Positions 7,011 through 15,641 of a DNA stretch of 64,000 bases are shown here, piece by piece. The position numbers and the translations under genes were made by a program. Location: NCBI RefSeq assembly GCF_041080655.1, contig NZ_CP163526.1, positions 224,382-288,381 of the forward strand, written 5' to 3'. The stretch comes from Streptomyces sp. CG4 (GTDB taxonomy: Bacteria; Actinomycetota; Actinomycetes; Streptomycetales; Streptomycetaceae). The notes under the pieces were generated by a model. The model searched no databases, was not told the DNA's origin, and was given only the letters and a program-made list of their open reading frames with translations. How positions within the stretch are numbered: the stretch's first letter is position 1; each line of letters opens with the position of its first letter.

Positions 7011-8863
7011 CCCCTCACCTCCGTACGTGAGTTGGGCTGGAGGCGGACCTTGACCTTGATCCGTCCCGAGGTCTCGGGCAGCCGGACGGTCAGGGCCTGC
7101 GCGTTGAAGTCGGTGTGCTCCTCGCCGTCGACCTCGACGGACGCGATGTACACCGTCCCGGCCGGCAGCAGGTCGGGGGCGACCCTCAGGACGCGGTCCT
7201 CGAACAGGGCGGGGTCGGGCTTGAACCAGAAGTCCATCGGCTTGCCGTGGACGAGCAGGTTGTTGTACACGGCCGCCAGGTAGCACAGCTCGGCCGAGTG
7301 GTACATGGACATGGAGTGGCTGCCCTTGAGGCGCTCCACTCCGAGGAGATAGGGCAGGCCGCTGGCCAGGGTGTTGAAGTAGACGGCGCCCTCGTCGTGG
7401 TCGAGGAAGAACGCGTTGTAGAACGACTGGGCGTCGCGTGCCTCGGAGCGGAAGTCCAGCCGCCCGGTGACACCGTGGAGGATCAGGTAGGCGAGGATCG
7501 CCTGCTCCTGCTGCCACCATGCCTTACGGTCGTGCCAGGTGAAGCGGAACCTCTCCTCGCCGTCCACCTTGACGCGTTCCAGGACGTCGTACCAGCCCCC
7601 GCGCTGGCGGTCGCTGCCGACCTCGGGCATGGTCTCGCCGAGGGAGACGGCCGTGTGCAGATAGACGTCCTTGGGGCGCAGCGCATGCATGCGCATCAGG
7701 TTCCAGGCGATCTTCAGGTTGTGCCCGACGACCGCGCGGTTCTGCTGCCACCCGTGGGTGGTGTCGTGCGCCCAGTCCTTGTGGAATCGTTCCTGCACGA
7801 ACGGGCTGCTCTTGAGGTCGGGGAAGCGCTCGACGATCGTGTCGAAGGTGTACTCCAGCATGTCGGCGTACTTCTGCTCGCCGGTCGCCAGGTACAGGTT
7901 GATCAGGTACGCGGGCGCGTGGTCGCCGACCGAATTCCAGTTCTTGCGCGCCTGGTTGGGGCCGAGCGAGGCGTGGTGGGGGCTGAGCAGGATCGGGTCG
8001 ATGTGCGAGAAGTAGCCGCCCTCCTCGGGGTCGAGGTAGAAGCGGTCGAAGAGCCGGAGGGTGGCGTCCGCGTCCTCCTTGATCCGCGGGTCGCCCGTGA
8101 CCCGGTAGGTCTGCACGGGGCCGGCCAGCGCGTAGATCTGCTCGTAGGCGGGAAGCGCGTCGTAGTCGTCGGAGAACTCGGACGTGAACAGCTTCGTCTC
8201 GACATCGCCGTCGACCTTGAGCCCGTGGTACCAGTACACGACGTTCTCGTCGGTGTCGACGAACCGCATGTGCTCACGCAGGTACTCGGTGCCGCGCTCG
8301 GCGACCTCCAGGTACTCGTCCTCGCCCGTGAGCAGAAAGGCGGAGGCCATGCCGTAGACGAGCCGCGAGATGGTGTCCGTCTCCTGGACGTGGCTGGCGG
8401 TCTTGTCACCGCCGAGCCTGATCTCCGTACGGTAGGCGCGGAAGTCGATGGGGCCGTCGCCGAACTGGGCCTTGCGGTAGAAGCCGGCGATCTCCCTGAT
8501 CTGGCGGACCCACCAGCCGGCTTCCTCGAAGCGGAAGTCCTCGGGGTCGCGTCCCACGAAGATGAGCCGCTTGGCTTCGAAGCGCAGCGCTCCGGCGTGG
8601 GGATAGAAGATGCCGTAGGCGAGGACGAAGGCGCCCTCCGTGAGCAGCTCGTCCACGTGAGCGGTGGCGTCCTGGTAGGGCTCGCCCAGGTTGTGCAGCA
8701 GCTCTGCGCTGGGGCCGCCGTCGAGGCCGACGTCGAAGAACCGGCCGTCGGCGGTGACCAGGGAGAAGCTGCGCGCCCGGCTGTCGAACCCGGTCACCTG
8801 TCCCGCGATGGTGTCCGAGAACGTGAAGTCGACGTTCCTTGATGTCTCTGACATGGCTGTCAC
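7007..8863 (-). CDS. AGE-family (N-acylglucosamine 2-epimerase-like) protein with extra domains
   Basis: 618 residues, well above the ~400 of classical AGE/cellobiose 2-epimerases. The (alpha/alpha)6-barrel part runs about 120-520, with HDTTHGWQQNRAVVGHNLKIAW carried as HDTTHGWQQ and VGHNLKIAWNLMR, and SHSMSMYHSAEL further on, matching histidine-rich active-site helices of the family. A beta-rich N-terminal segment (1-115) and a C-terminal segment of about 90 residues have no assignment from sequence alone. By family it may epimerise or isomerise a sugar or disaccharide; the substrate cannot be read here. The GTG at 8863 overlaps the preceding DJ-1 gene (GTGA); an ATG three codons on is an alternative start. 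Confidence 0.8.
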   Translation of the reverse strand: MTAMSETSRNVDFTFSDTIAGQVTGFDSRARSFSLVTADGRFFDVGLDGGPSAELLHNLGEPYQDATAHVDELLTEGAFVLAYGIFYPHAGALRFEAKRLIFVGRDPEDFRFEEAGWWVRQIREIAGFYRKAQFGDGPIDFRAYRTEIRLGGDKTASHVQETDTISRLVYGMASAFLLTGEDEYLEVAERGTEYLREHMRFVDTDENVVYWYHGLKVDGDVETKLFTSEFSDDYDALPAYEQIYALAGPVQTYRVTGDPRIKEDADATLRLFDRFYLDPEEGGYFSHIDPILLSPHHASLGPNQARKNWNSVGDHAPAYLINLYLATGEQKYADMLEYTFDTIVERFPDLKSSPFVQERFHKDWAHDTTHGWQQNRAVVGHNLKIAWNLMRMHALRPKDVYLHTAVSLGETMPEVGSDRQRGGWYDVLERVKVDGEERFRFTWHDRKAWWQQEQAILAYLILHGVTGRLDFRSEARDAQSFYNAFFLDHDEGAVYFNTLASGLPYLLGVERLKGSHSMSMYHSAELCYLAAVYNNLLVHGKPMDFWFKPDPALFEDRVLRVAPDLLPAGTVYIASVEVDGEEHTDFNAQALTVRLPETSGRIKVKVRLQPNSRTEVRG

Positions 8864-9459
8864 ACCCCTCGCAGCACGAGTTCGTCGATGATGGTCCTGG
8901 CGAACAGATGGCAGTGGTCACCGGTACGGGCGGTCACCAGGTCACCGTCGACGACGACGTCCTGGTCGACATAGTTGGCGCCCATGTTCCGTACGTCGCC
9001 GAGCAGGTTGTTGTGGCAGACCACCTTGCGTCCGCGCACGACGTACGGGATCGACGAGGCCAGCCACATGCCGTGGCAGATGATGCCCTTGACCACTCCC
9101 GACCGGGCGAAGGCCCGACGCAGCAGGTCCGCCGCGGGCGCGAGCTGTTCGACGTCCTCGGTGTAACGCAGCCGGTCGGCGACCATACCGGAGGGCACGA
9201 TCAGCGCGCTGTACTCGCGCAGCCGGCTCTCGTCCAGGTCCTCCAGGCTGCGGGTCACCGTCAGCGGCGCCCGGTGCTCATGACCGGTGAAGGTGATCGA
9301 CCTGTTGCCCCACAGCCGGGTGACGAAGTCGACCCGGGCGCCCTCCTCCGCGAACCGGCGCTGGTAGTAGGCGATTTCAGGCTCGTAGAAGTCGCTCTCC
9401 GCCAGGATCGCGATCTTCCGTCCGTTGAGCACTCCGTCACGGGACGGTACGTCAGCCAC
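8860..9459 (-). CDS. DJ-1/PfpI-family protein
   Basis: 199-residue single-domain protein of the DJ-1/ThiJ/PfpI superfamily (class I glutamine amidotransferase-like fold). The nucleophile elbow is GIICHGMWLASS with Cys followed by His, as in PfpI/YhbO-like proteins, and the substrate-side Glu is in AESDFYEPEIAYY. Members act as deglycases/glyoxalases, chaperones or hydrolases. The GTG start (9459) has GGGGGAG upstream and lies 8 nt inside the end of the ThDP enzyme gene; the 3' end overlaps the epimerase gene. Its place between a keto-acid decarboxylase-like gene and a sugar epimerase gene favours a role in handling a reactive carbonyl, which is inference. Confidence 0.85.
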   Translation of the reverse strand: MADVPSRDGVLNGRKIAILAESDFYEPEIAYYQRRFAEEGARVDFVTRLWGNRSITFTGHEHRAPLTVTRSLEDLDESRLREYSALIVPSGMVADRLRYTEDVEQLAPAADLLRRAFARSGVVKGIICHGMWLASSIPYVVRGRKVVCHNNLLGDVRNMGANYVDQDVVVDGDLVTARTGDHCHLFARTIIDELVLRGV

Positions 9460-11098
9460 GGTCTCCCCCTTCGGTGGTCCGCAGGTCGATGAGGAACGGC
9501 TTGTCGTCCGCGAGCATCCGCTTGACCGCGTCGCCCACCTGCGCGTGGTCGTCGACCCGCAGGGAGTCGACCCCGAACCCCCCGGCTATCTGTGCGAAGC
9601 CCAGGTCGGGATGGGAGAGGTCGAACGGCGTCGGGTACGCGTGCGGCGCGACGTCCCGCTCCCGCCAGTACTGCTCGATGTTGTGGTCGAGCAGCTTGTA
9701 GCTGCGGTTGTTGCAGATGACGAACTTGGCGCCGATGCCGTGCCGTACGGCCGTGTAGAGCGCCTGGAATGTGTACATGGAGCCGCCGTCGCCGGTGAAG
9801 CCGATGACGGTCTTGTCCGGGTGGGCCAGCTTGATCCCCAGCGCGCCGGGTATGCCGACACCGAGCGAACCGCCGCGCGTCGAGAACCAGTGGCCCGGCC
9901 GGCGGCCGGGCAGATGGGCGCCCAGCGCACCGGAGGCGGTCAGCGCCTCGTCGAAGATCATCACGTCGTCCGGGACCTGCGCGGCCAGTTCGCGCAGGAA
10001 GGCGTGGAGCAGTGAGCCGTCGTCCGCCGGCTCGGCGGGCCGTGCCGCACGACGTGCCTGGAGCCGTTCGTACGCCGCCATCCGGTCCGATTCGGGCAGC
10101 TTGCGGACCAGTTGCGCGGAGAGCGCGCGCAGCGTCTCCTTCGGATCGGCGACCAGCCCGAGGGTGACAGGGTGGTTCTTGGCTATCTCGTAGTCGTCGA
10201 GATCGACGTGGACGATGCGGGCGTCCGCGCGAAAGGGGTCTCCGGTGTCGGGGAAGACCTCGGGGAACGTGTACGTGCCGACGATCAGCACCACGTCCGC
10301 GTCCTTGACCGCGGCAGTGCTGACCGCGCCGAACATGTGGCCGAGGTCCCCGCGGTAGAGCGGGTGGGTGACGTCCAGGTTCACCTCGGAGTAGTTGACG
10401 CCGTAGATGTCGGCGCCCAGTTGTTCGGCCACGCGTACCAGTTCCTCCTGGGCGCCCGATGCCGAGACGCCGTCGCCCGCGAGGACGAGCGGCCTCTCGG
10501 CACCGGTCAGCAGCCGCGCCGCCTGCTCCACGAGCGAGCCGGCCGGTGCGCTCCTGGTGCTGGGCGCGGACGTCGGCACGATCTGCTCGGTGTTGGGAGC
10601 GTCGAGGACATCGAGAGGAAGTGCCACGAAGACCGGGCCCATCGGGGGCGTCATCGCGATCTTCATCGCGCGCCGCAGCACCCGCAGCACCGAGCGCGGG
10701 TCGGTGACCCGGGTCGCGTACTTGGTCACGGGCTTCGCCATGGCGACCAGATCGGCAGCCATCTGGGCGTCCATGGACTCGTAGCGGACCCCGGCCTCGC
10801 CGGCGATCGTCAGGATCGGCGAGTGACCGCGCTTGGCCTGATAGAGCATGCCGATGGCATTGCCCAGACCGACGCCGCTGTGCAGCTGCAGGAGCGCGGG
10901 CCGGCCCGTGGCGCGGGCGTAGCCGTCCGCGATTCCGACCGCGACGGTCTCCTGCAGGGTCAGGATGTACTGAAGGTCGTCATAGTCCTCCAGTGCGTCC
11001 AGAAATCCCTGCTCGACGGTTCCTGGATTGCCGAACATGAAGGGGATTCCATCGACGATGAACTGCTCGATGATCGCCGCATTTCCCTGCCTGGCCAT
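9452..11098 (-). CDS. ThDP-dependent enzyme, benzoylformate decarboxylase-like
   Basis: 548-residue three-domain enzyme of the pyruvate oxidase/decarboxylase family. The N-terminal Pyr domain has the cofactor-activating Glu in LQETVAVGIADGYARATG and an active-site-type His in LQLHSGVGLGNAIG. The PP domain has the ThDP motif GDGGSMYTFQAL ending in NN. Residue pattern and the absence of an obvious FAD-binding signature fit benzoylformate decarboxylase better than acetolactate synthase. It probably decarboxylates or ligates a 2-keto acid; the substrate is unknown. ATG at 11098 follows AGAAGG at 5 nt; the upstream in-frame start at 11122 lacks such a site. It overlaps the following DJ-1 gene by 8 nt. 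Confidence 0.88.
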   Translation of the reverse strand: MARQGNAAIIEQFIVDGIPFMFGNPGTVEQGFLDALEDYDDLQYILTLQETVAVGIADGYARATGRPALLQLHSGVGLGNAIGMLYQAKRGHSPILTIAGEAGVRYESMDAQMAADLVAMAKPVTKYATRVTDPRSVLRVLRRAMKIAMTPPMGPVFVALPLDVLDAPNTEQIVPTSAPSTRSAPAGSLVEQAARLLTGAERPLVLAGDGVSASGAQEELVRVAEQLGADIYGVNYSEVNLDVTHPLYRGDLGHMFGAVSTAAVKDADVVLIVGTYTFPEVFPDTGDPFRADARIVHVDLDDYEIAKNHPVTLGLVADPKETLRALSAQLVRKLPESDRMAAYERLQARRAARPAEPADDGSLLHAFLRELAAQVPDDVMIFDEALTASGALGAHLPGRRPGHWFSTRGGSLGVGIPGALGIKLAHPDKTVIGFTGDGGSMYTFQALYTAVRHGIGAKFVICNNRSYKLLDHNIEQYWRERDVAPHAYPTPFDLSHPDLGFAQIAGGFGVDSLRVDDHAQVGDAVKRMLADDKPFLIDLRTTEGGDRG

Positions 11099-11135
11099 GT
11101 CTGCCTTCTCTCGATTTCTCAATCGCTGCCGCTCG

Positions 11136-11972
11136 TCACCAGCCGAAGCGGCGCAGGCCGTCCTCGAGCACTTCGACGACCTTTTCTCCGGTCAGATAGG
11201 AATCAGGCGTCGAACGCCCGGTGATGAACGGGTAGTCCACGATCACCGAGGTCTCTTTGCCGAAGTTCCCGATGTAGCGGCCCTCGGGGCCCGTGGCGTC
11301 GCGCAGGATGTATTCCAGCGGGTACGGCGGCGGGCCGATCACGAAGTCGGTACCGAGGAACCCGGTCCCGTCCTTGTAGTCGTACTCCTTGCAGTGGCCC
11401 GTGACGTGCTTGCCCCAGATGATCGACTTGCGGTCCTCCCAGTCACGCGCGAAGGCCAGCGGAGCGACGCCGTAGCACTCGGCCGCGATCGGCTTGTCGG
11501 CGCGCAGGAAGGACAGGATGATCTGGTGCACCCGCTCGTTGTTGGCGAGGTCGACGACCGGTCCCGAACCGCCGACGATGAGCAGCGCGTCGTAGTCGTC
11601 GAGCTCCTGCGCCACGAGGTCGACCGCCCGGTGGTAGGCCTCCAGCTCGCGCAGGTAGTCGTCGTCCGCCGTGTAGGGGCGCTCCGGAATCCAGCTGGAG
11701 ATGTCGATCGGGTCGTCCAGCCGCTCGGAGGCGTCGACGTCGCGGGTGAGCTTCGCGACGTTCTCGGAGGTGACCGAGCGGCCGAGCGGCGGGTCGATGT
11801 ACCCGGGGTCCATCGACGGCGGCAGCGCGTGCGCACGCTTGCCGGTCGGGGTGGCGAACACCACCTCGTAGCCCCGCTGGTCGAAGTGGTGCAGAGGCCC
11901 GACGAGCTCCTCGCCCCAGTAGCCGTACTCCGACAGAATCACGAGGATCTTCTTGGCGTTCTTCCTGGGCAC
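11136..11972 (-). CDS. Large DJ-1/PfpI-type protein (class I amidotransferase-like)
   Basis: 278 residues, closer in size to Hsp31-type proteins than to simple DJ-1. The nucleophile elbow is AAECYGVAPLAF. The N-terminal strand KILVILSEYGYWGEEL places an acidic residue near the pocket, and GKHVTGHCKEYDY follows the elbow as in HchA/Hsp31-like proteins. Hydrolytic, glyoxalase-III or holdase functions are all known for the family. It lies between the EthD-fold gene and the ThDP enzyme gene (37-nt gap) in the same direction. The operon thus encodes two distinct DJ-1 relatives, which suggests that reactive aldehyde or dicarbonyl chemistry is part of the pathway. Confidence 0.83.
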   Translation of the reverse strand: MPRKNAKKILVILSEYGYWGEELVGPLHHFDQRGYEVVFATPTGKRAHALPPSMDPGYIDPPLGRSVTSENVAKLTRDVDASERLDDPIDISSWIPERPYTADDDYLRELEAYHRAVDLVAQELDDYDALLIVGGSGPVVDLANNERVHQIILSFLRADKPIAAECYGVAPLAFARDWEDRKSIIWGKHVTGHCKEYDYKDGTGFLGTDFVIGPPPYPLEYILRDATGPEGRYIGNFGKETSVIVDYPFITGRSTPDSYLTGEKVVEVLEDGLRRFGW

Positions 11973-12058
11973 GCCGGCTCCTTCGGTAATCGGTTCGGGG
12001 TGGGTGGCCGGGCGCCGCGACGGAAGGGGGCGGCGCCTCAGCCACCGGATCAGGGGGA

Positions 12059-12763
12059 TCAGCGGGCCTGCGGGCCGATGATCCAGTTCTCCTTCGCCGC
12101 GAGGGAGAAGACGTACTTCCCGTCGACGATCTCGTCGCGCGCCGCCTTCACCTCCTCGGTGAAGTAGGGCGAACGCAGCGCTTCCTCAAGGGCGTTCACG
12201 TCGTCGAACCACAGCTGCTCGACGCTGTCGAAGGCTGCTTCGCCGAAGACGTAGGCGCCGTCCACGGTGTGGGCGTGCAGGTATCGCCGCAGCCCCGGGG
12301 TGCCCTTGACGACCGAGGCGTACGAGTCGAGGGTCTGCTTGCGGTAGTCGGCGAGGGCGAGACCCGGGCGCCTCTTCTGCAGCACGGTGAGCTTGACCCA
12401 CTCCTGTCCTCTGGCCGGCGGGGGGCCGGGAACGATCTCGTGCGCGGTGGTGTCCACGACGATGGTCTGCCAGAACGCGGCCCAGTTGGGTTCGTCGAGG
12501 CGGGCGCCCTGGAGGAACTCCTCGGTCTGCAGCGAGGCCAGTTGCTCCTCACCATTGGCAAGGAAGATCTCGGCGATGCCCTGGTGGGGCAGCGCCGGCT
12601 CACCGAGGTTTCCCTTGATGTCCACAACCGTATCGACCATGTACTTGCGGATCTGTGGAATCTTCGCCGCGTACCGCACCGCGTGGACATTTACCCAGTA
12701 GTCCTGGAATTCCGCTACGGACATGCCAGGCTTGGGCGCCGCCAGAATGAACTGGTGGATCAT
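12059..12763 (-). CDS. Tandem EthD-like (dimeric alpha-beta barrel) protein
   Basis: 234 residues made of two ferredoxin-like halves. The first begins MIHQFILAAPKPGMSVAEF and the second at about residue 115 with VKLTVLQKRRPGLALADYR. Each shows the EthD-type pattern of a strand, a Pro-Gly loop, a helix and an aromatic His region. EthD-fold proteins act as small cyclases, monooxygenases or accessory proteins in secondary metabolism. The ATG at 12763 has GGAG 7 nt upstream. A decayed relative lies at 26375-26580. The exact role is unknown; the duplicated fold is well supported. Confidence 0.78.
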   Translation of the reverse strand: MIHQFILAAPKPGMSVAEFQDYWVNVHAVRYAAKIPQIRKYMVDTVVDIKGNLGEPALPHQGIAEIFLANGEEQLASLQTEEFLQGARLDEPNWAAFWQTIVVDTTAHEIVPGPPPARGQEWVKLTVLQKRRPGLALADYRKQTLDSYASVVKGTPGLRRYLHAHTVDGAYVFGEAAFDSVEQLWFDDVNALEEALRSPYFTEEVKAARDEIVDGKYVFSLAAKENWIIGPQAR

Positions 12764-12897
12764 CGGATTCTCCTTTGGACGGGCCCATTCAGCATGGCCA
12801 GCAGTCATCGAGAGGGGCAAAGAAAGAAAACCGACTTCCTGAACTTTCACTCCGCGGGCAGAGAAAAGGAGTCGACCGCGCAGGCAGTGCCCCCGAG

Positions 12898-14400
12898 TCA
12901 GCCCGCGGAGCGGTTCCCGTGCGCGAGCCGGCGCACCGCGGCGAGCGGGATGGGCAGCCACTCGGGCCGGTTGCGGGCCTCGTAGAGCACCTCGTACACG
13001 GCTTTGTCGGCCTCGAACGCCCGCAGGAGCACCGGGCTCGTACGCGGGTCCCGGCCGCCCGCAGCGGTGTAACCGGCGCAGAAGGCGCGCCTGTTGTGGA
13101 CGGCCCAGGCCGAGGCCCTGCGCGTCAGGCGGGTGCCACGCGGATCGCCGGAGGTCCGTTCTGCGGGCGGGGCACCGAGAATCCGGCCGAGCGCATGATG
13201 CGCCGCGTAGTCGAAGGACCGCAGCATGGCGGCGACATCGCGGACCGCGGGCTGCGGATGGCGCCGTTCCGCCAGGGGATGGCCGGGCTCGCCCTCGAAG
13301 TCGATCAGGACCCATCCGTCCGCGGCCCTCAGGACCTGTCCGAGGTGGAGGTCGCCGTGGACGCGCTGGACCGGCAGCGGGTTGCCCCGCCGCACCGTCT
13401 CGCGCAGGTCCTGGTACGCCGTGCGCAGCCCGCGCACGTAGGGAGTGATGTCGGGCACCTCGGCGAGGGCGTGGTCGAGCCGGGTCATGAGGGCGTCCGT
13501 CAGCTCCGCGGTCTCCGGCGGGCTCAGCGTGCGGGCCTCCAGCTGCTGTGCGAGCGCCAGGTGCACCTGCGCCGTGGCCTGCCCCAGCGCGAACGACTCG
13601 GCCGAGAAACCGCCCGGCGGCGCCACGGAGTCGCACGCACCACGGACACAGGCCTCCGCCTCCGCGGTGGCGATGCTCCAGCCGTCCCCACGCGAGGGCA
13701 CGAACTCCTGGAGGATGCACAAGGTGGCCGGCTCGGCCCCGAACGGGCCGACCGTCTCCGCCCAGGCCAGCGGCGCCGCGCTCGGCACGTCGCCCGCCCG
13801 CTCCAGTGCGGCCAGCATCTCCAGCTCGGGATTGGCCCCCGGCACGATTCGGCGCAGCACCTTCAGCATCATCCGGTCGCCGAAGGCCACCGAGGTGTTG
13901 GACTGCTCCGCGGTGAGCGGTCTGGCCCGCAGCCCCTCCGGGATCCGCGCGCCGGGAAACCTGTGGAATGCGAGCGCTCCGCTCGGCTCGGCCGCGACGA
14001 AACGGTCGAGCAGTCGCGACAGCGGTTCCGGGTCGGATCCCGCCTCGTAGAGCGTCAGGTGCCGCCCGTCCCGCGTACGGCTGGTGCCGATGACGGTGTC
14101 GGCGGGCACGCCCGTGCCGGCCTCGGCGGGAGCGGCCGTCGCCCCGATGAGGAGCTGGTAGCACTCGCCGTCGCCGGACCGGAACACCGTCTGCACCAGC
14201 GCGGGGTCGCCCGGTACGACGGCCTCCGCCAGGAGGGGCCGGACCTCGGGGGCGGCATGGCCCTTGCCCGCGTACCAGCGTTGCCGGGGCAGCCAGGCCG
14301 GCAGAAGCCGGCACAGCGCGTCGATGATCCGGTCCAGGTCCTCGGCGGGCGGCCCACCGGACCGCCACGGCGTCACTGCGCGCCGAGCGGTCTCGGTCAT
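12898..14400 (-). CDS. mak: Maltokinase
   Basis: 500-residue aminoglycoside-phosphotransferase-fold kinase that phosphorylates maltose to alpha-maltose 1-phosphate with ATP, the donor for GlgE. The N-terminal cap contains LPRQRWYAGKG, typical of maltokinases. The catalytic loop is VHGDLHLGQVL (His348, Asp350) and the metal-binding site IDFEGEP. Length is close to other actinobacterial Mak/Pep2 proteins. Its ATG overlaps the stop codon of the transposase-like gene upstream (ATGA, 14397-14400). No trehalose synthase (TreS) is adjacent or fused, so the source of maltose is not shown here. Confidence 0.93.
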   Translation of the reverse strand: MTETARRAVTPWRSGGPPAEDLDRIIDALCRLLPAWLPRQRWYAGKGHAAPEVRPLLAEAVVPGDPALVQTVFRSGDGECYQLLIGATAAPAEAGTGVPADTVIGTSRTRDGRHLTLYEAGSDPEPLSRLLDRFVAAEPSGALAFHRFPGARIPEGLRARPLTAEQSNTSVAFGDRMMLKVLRRIVPGANPELEMLAALERAGDVPSAAPLAWAETVGPFGAEPATLCILQEFVPSRGDGWSIATAEAEACVRGACDSVAPPGGFSAESFALGQATAQVHLALAQQLEARTLSPPETAELTDALMTRLDHALAEVPDITPYVRGLRTAYQDLRETVRRGNPLPVQRVHGDLHLGQVLRAADGWVLIDFEGEPGHPLAERRHPQPAVRDVAAMLRSFDYAAHHALGRILGAPPAERTSGDPRGTRLTRRASAWAVHNRRAFCAGYTAAGGRDPRTSPVLLRAFEADKAVYEVLYEARNRPEWLPIPLAAVRRLAHGNRSAG

Positions 14401-15641
14401 GCGGCGCTCACCTTCGTCTCCCGTGCCAGTGCGAGCGAAGCCCGGCCCGTGGGCGGGAACAGGCTCTGCGCGCGGGGCGACGAGAGCGCCGTGACGGCAT
14501 GCGCCAGGGACACCATCGTCATGTGGTGGTGCCAGCCGCGGTACGACCGGCCCTCGAAGTCGCGGATGCCGAGGCCGTCGCTCACCTGCGCCAGGTCGCG
14601 CTCCACGCGCCGCGAGAGCATGGCCGTGCGGTACACGGTGCCGAGCTGCGACTGCGTGAGGTTGGAGAGCCAGAACTCGGTCGGGGAACGTCGGCCGGGG
14701 GCCGCCCAGGCACCCAGCAGGACGAGGTCCAGCCGCTCCGGCTGCCCGGCGGTGGAGACGTTGCGCAGGGCGACGCGGGCAGCGCCCACCGAGGTGGCCC
14801 GCACGGCTTTGGCCATGGGGTCGAACCACTCCACCGGCATGCGGTGCTTGTGCAGCGCGGAGAGCAGCCCGGCCGGGCCCACCCACTCCCCTGCCCTGTC
14901 GGCGGGCTCCCCCGGCGCGGGCTTCGGCTCGGGCGGCACCGGGGCGATGGACGACGCGTCGACCTGGACGACGAACGGGATCTGGCGAGCCGCCAGGTCG
15001 GCGCAGACCCGATGAGGTGCCGTCTGCCGCAGATCCATCACCACCGGCCGGCCGTTCAGCCCCCAGCCCCGCGACATCTTGCTCACCGAGTCGACGGCGC
15101 ACTGCTCCGGCGGGCACGATCCGACATGGGTGGGGATGGAAGCGCGGCGGCGCATGTCCTCCTGGTCCGTCCAGCACTCGGGCAGTGCCAGTTGCCAGTC
15201 CACGGGGCAGCTGCCCCGGTCCGAGGCGAACCAGACGCTCGTCGTCTGCTGGCAGTTGACGACCCGTCCGATCTGGGAGACCCACTGCCGCTCCACGCCG
15301 ACCGAGTGCTGCCCCACCTTGGTGATCACGAGGGGCTGCACCACCCAGGCCCGGGGCTGCATCCGCTCGGTGAGCAACCCTGCCAGGTCGCGGCGCACCG
15401 CGTCGGCGTCCCACGGCGACTTGCTGATGAATTGGTACAGGCTCTGCTCGGCCCCACTGCCCGCGCCATTGGCGAGAGCACGCATGGTCTTCTTTCCCGG
15501 GACCGCGAGCAGCCCGCGCGCATACAGCTCTCCCCAACGGCGCTGGTCACTTCGCGGAATGGAACGCAGCGCAGAGAGAACCTCAGTGAATGCGTTCTGT
15601 GAAACGCCGTCGGGAAGCGTCTGCTGGTCTTCTGCGGACAC
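14397..15641 (-). CDS. IS701-like transposase homologue lacking the catalytic Asp pair (probably domesticated)
   Basis: 414 residues similar throughout to IS701-type DDE transposases: helical N-terminus (SDQRRWGELYARGLLAVPGKK), core strand HSVGVERQWVSQIGRVVNCQ and C-terminal RDFEGRSYRGWHHHMTMV with the catalytic Glu. The DD(T/S) motif that should sit 10-12 residues before HSVGV reads QPLVITKVGQ, so the first catalytic Asp is absent; a candidate second Asp remains in VVMDLRQT. No terminal inverted repeats or target duplications were seen, and its stop codon overlaps the start of maltokinase (ATGA). These points suggest a retained DNA-binding protein, perhaps a regulator of its own operon. GTG start at 15641 with AGAGGG upstream. 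It is paralogous to 21306-22487. Confidence 0.8.
   Translation of the reverse strand: MSAEDQQTLPDGVSQNAFTEVLSALRSIPRSDQRRWGELYARGLLAVPGKKTMRALANGAGSGAEQSLYQFISKSPWDADAVRRDLAGLLTERMQPRAWVVQPLVITKVGQHSVGVERQWVSQIGRVVNCQQTTSVWFASDRGSCPVDWQLALPECWTDQEDMRRRASIPTHVGSCPPEQCAVDSVSKMSRGWGLNGRPVVMDLRQTAPHRVCADLAARQIPFVVQVDASSIAPVPPEPKPAPGEPADRAGEWVGPAGLLSALHKHRMPVEWFDPMAKAVRATSVGAARVALRNVSTAGQPERLDLVLLGAWAAPGRRSPTEFWLSNLTQSQLGTVYRTAMLSRRVERDLAQVSDGLGIRDFEGRSYRGWHHHMTMVSLAHAVTALSSPRAQSLFPPTGRASLALARETKVSAA

Noticed and set aside
7115..8842. A 575-codon rightward open reading antisense to the AGE-family gene
   Set aside because: Same codon-position GC effect; composition is unlike any protein and it is fully covered by a recognised gene.
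9452..11098. Acetolactate synthase assignment for the ThDP enzyme
   Set aside because: No adjacent small regulatory subunit or ilvC, and the Pyr-domain pattern with LQLHSGVG fits benzoylformate decarboxylase-like enzymes better.
14401..15537. Leftward extension of the maltokinase frame by about 380 codons
   Set aside because: The extension is out-of-frame reading through the transposase-like gene. ATG at 14400 with the ATGA junction and the normal maltokinase N-terminus (LPAWLPRQRWYAG) fix the start.
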